DNA of 6,912 bases from assembly GCA_958366705.1 (NCBI GenBank), contig CATXCB010000029.1:1-6912 (forward strand), in the 5' to 3' direction. A program made the translations under genes and the position numbers. Source of the stretch: an uncultured bacterium (GTDB taxonomy: Bacteria; Cyanobacteriota; Vampirovibrionia; Gastranaerophilales; Gastranaerophilaceae). Position 1 is the stretch's first letter. Each line of letters opens with the position of its first letter. Shown one piece after another: positions 6,618 through 6,912 of the stretch. The notes beneath the pieces are model-generated. The model was not told the DNA's origin. It searched no databases and was given only the letters and a program-made list of their open reading frames with translations.

Positions 6618-6701
6618 GACCAAGACGTTTTTAAAAAAGTTCCTGTTCTTTTTTAAAAAGGTCGTCGTCTTTTTTGAAAAGTTCTTGATCTTTTTTGAGA
6701 G
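6618..6701. repeat. Four degenerate 21-base tandem repeats
   Basis: Units begin at 6618, 6639, 6660 and 6681, each exactly 21 bases. Each starts with a G/A/T/C-mixed half (for example GTTCCTGTTC or GGTCGTCGTC) and ends with a T run and then an A-rich run (TTTTTTGAAAA). The period is fixed while the sequence in the first half drifts. Read on the minus strand it gives a chance frame with 7-residue periodicity. The T-tract/A-tract units should be intrinsically bent DNA phased every two helical turns. Confidence 0.7.
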
Positions 6702-6735
6702 CATGAAGATATCACATATGTAAGCATAAGACCAG

Positions 6736-6759
6736 GTACACCGAATAGTACACCGAAAG
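6736..6759. repeat. Tandem duplication of a 12-base unit (GTACACCGAA core)
   Basis: GTACACCGAA occurs at 6736-6745 and again at 6748-6757, with a 12-base period. It lies about 100 bases beyond the 3' end of the tRNA-Ser gene. It might be a small direct-repeat protein-binding site, but two copies alone are weak evidence. Confidence 0.5.
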
Positions 6760-6800
6760 AATGCTTTGATATGCTTGTTTTTGCCATGCACCAAAAACAA

Positions 6801-6835
6801 AAAATCCCCGTAAAGTATTAATTTACAGGGATTTT
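6801..6835 (-). terminator. Hairpin terminator of the tRNA-Ser gene (possibly bidirectional)
   Basis: The arms 6801-6814 and 6822-6835 form a 14-position stem with one mismatch around a 7-base loop. The outer pairs are AAAATCCC/GGGATTTT. On the minus strand the hairpin is followed by a T-rich run (TTTTGTTTTTGG), as expected for a tRNA terminator starting about 24 bases past the mature 3' end. The plus-strand side also ends in TTTTCTTTG, so it could stop transcription from the left too. Confidence 0.75.
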
Positions 6836-6858
6836 CTTTGTTTTGCAATTCTTTCCAG

Positions 6859-6912
6859 CGGAGAGACAGGGATTCGAACCCCGGGTACCTCGCGGTACAA
6901 CGGTTTTCAAGA
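6859..6912 (-). tRNA. tRNA-Ser (anticodon UGA), 3' portion, cut by the right edge
   Basis: Read on the minus strand, the visible part contains the anticodon loop CTTGAAA with anticodon TGA (6909-6907), which reads UCA and other UCN codons. Next come the 3' half of the anticodon stem (ACCGT), a long class II variable arm (GTACC-GCGA-GGTAC) typical of tRNA-Ser, a T arm with loop TTCGAAT, the acceptor strand TCTCTCC (6866-6860) and discriminator G (6859). The next bases are CTG, so CCA is added after transcription. The 5' half lies beyond the window. Confidence 0.93.

Noticed and set aside
6618..6701. CRISPR array
   Set aside because: The units are directly adjacent with no spacers, are degenerate, and no cas gene is present.
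6591..6848. 85-codon minus-strand frame with 7-residue repeats (KKIKNFS, KKTTTFL, KKNRNFF)
   Set aside because: The periodicity is a by-product of the 21-base tandem repeats, and the frame starts inside the tRNA-side sequence and runs through the tRNA terminator hairpin.

Overview
The window looks like an intestinal Bacteroides-type genome (Bacteroidota). The DNA is AT-rich and start codons lack strong Shine-Dalgarno sites. Two putative promoters fit the Bacteroides TAnnTTTG (-7) pattern about 20 bases from a weak -33 box, and the tRNA-Ser at the right edge has no encoded CCA. There is also a large lipoprotein with a loose Bacteroidota-style lipobox and an OmpA-family protein with a two-part barrel/peptidoglycan-binding design. 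Genus is inferred from these habits, not from a marker gene.

Left part (1-757): a divergent gene seems to start at position 12 on the minus strand and leave the window, with its own minus-strand promoter around 67-98. The spacer before the plus-strand genes holds a perfect 12-base inverted repeat (97-108 and 159-170) whose left arm touches the putative -33 box, so it may be a shared operator. Two small, unrecognised membrane-protein ORFs follow (246-479 and 476-757), overlapping in an ATGA stop/start.

Centre (743-6306): an AraC-family regulator (825-1733) has its own promoter. After a gene-free leader of about 520 bases comes a 932-residue collagen-like lipoprotein (2254-5052), followed within 4 bases by an OmpA-family protein (5057-6247) and a strong hairpin terminator (6264-6306). 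The lipoprotein's N-terminal 500 residues alternate short Gly-X-Y tracts with two repeated modules, six copies each: a 'SAYELWK...DFxxYLxG' module and a 'GNWWIGTTDTxIKAQG' module. These are followed by a carboxypeptidase-regulatory-like beta domain and a Tyr/Ser/Asn-rich C-terminal region of unknown fold. The inferred picture is a surface fibre or stalk made together with an outer-membrane beta-barrel protein tied to peptidoglycan, perhaps controlled by the adjacent AraC regulator.

Right part (6307-6912): no convincing gene until the tRNA. It holds octamer repeats, a 12-base inverted repeat bounding about 290 bases, four 21-base tandem repeats, a 12-base tandem duplication, a tRNA terminator, and the 3' portion of a minus-strand tRNA-Ser(UGA). 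The clutter of small repeats beside a tRNA suggests an accessory boundary, but no integrase or clear att duplication is visible.
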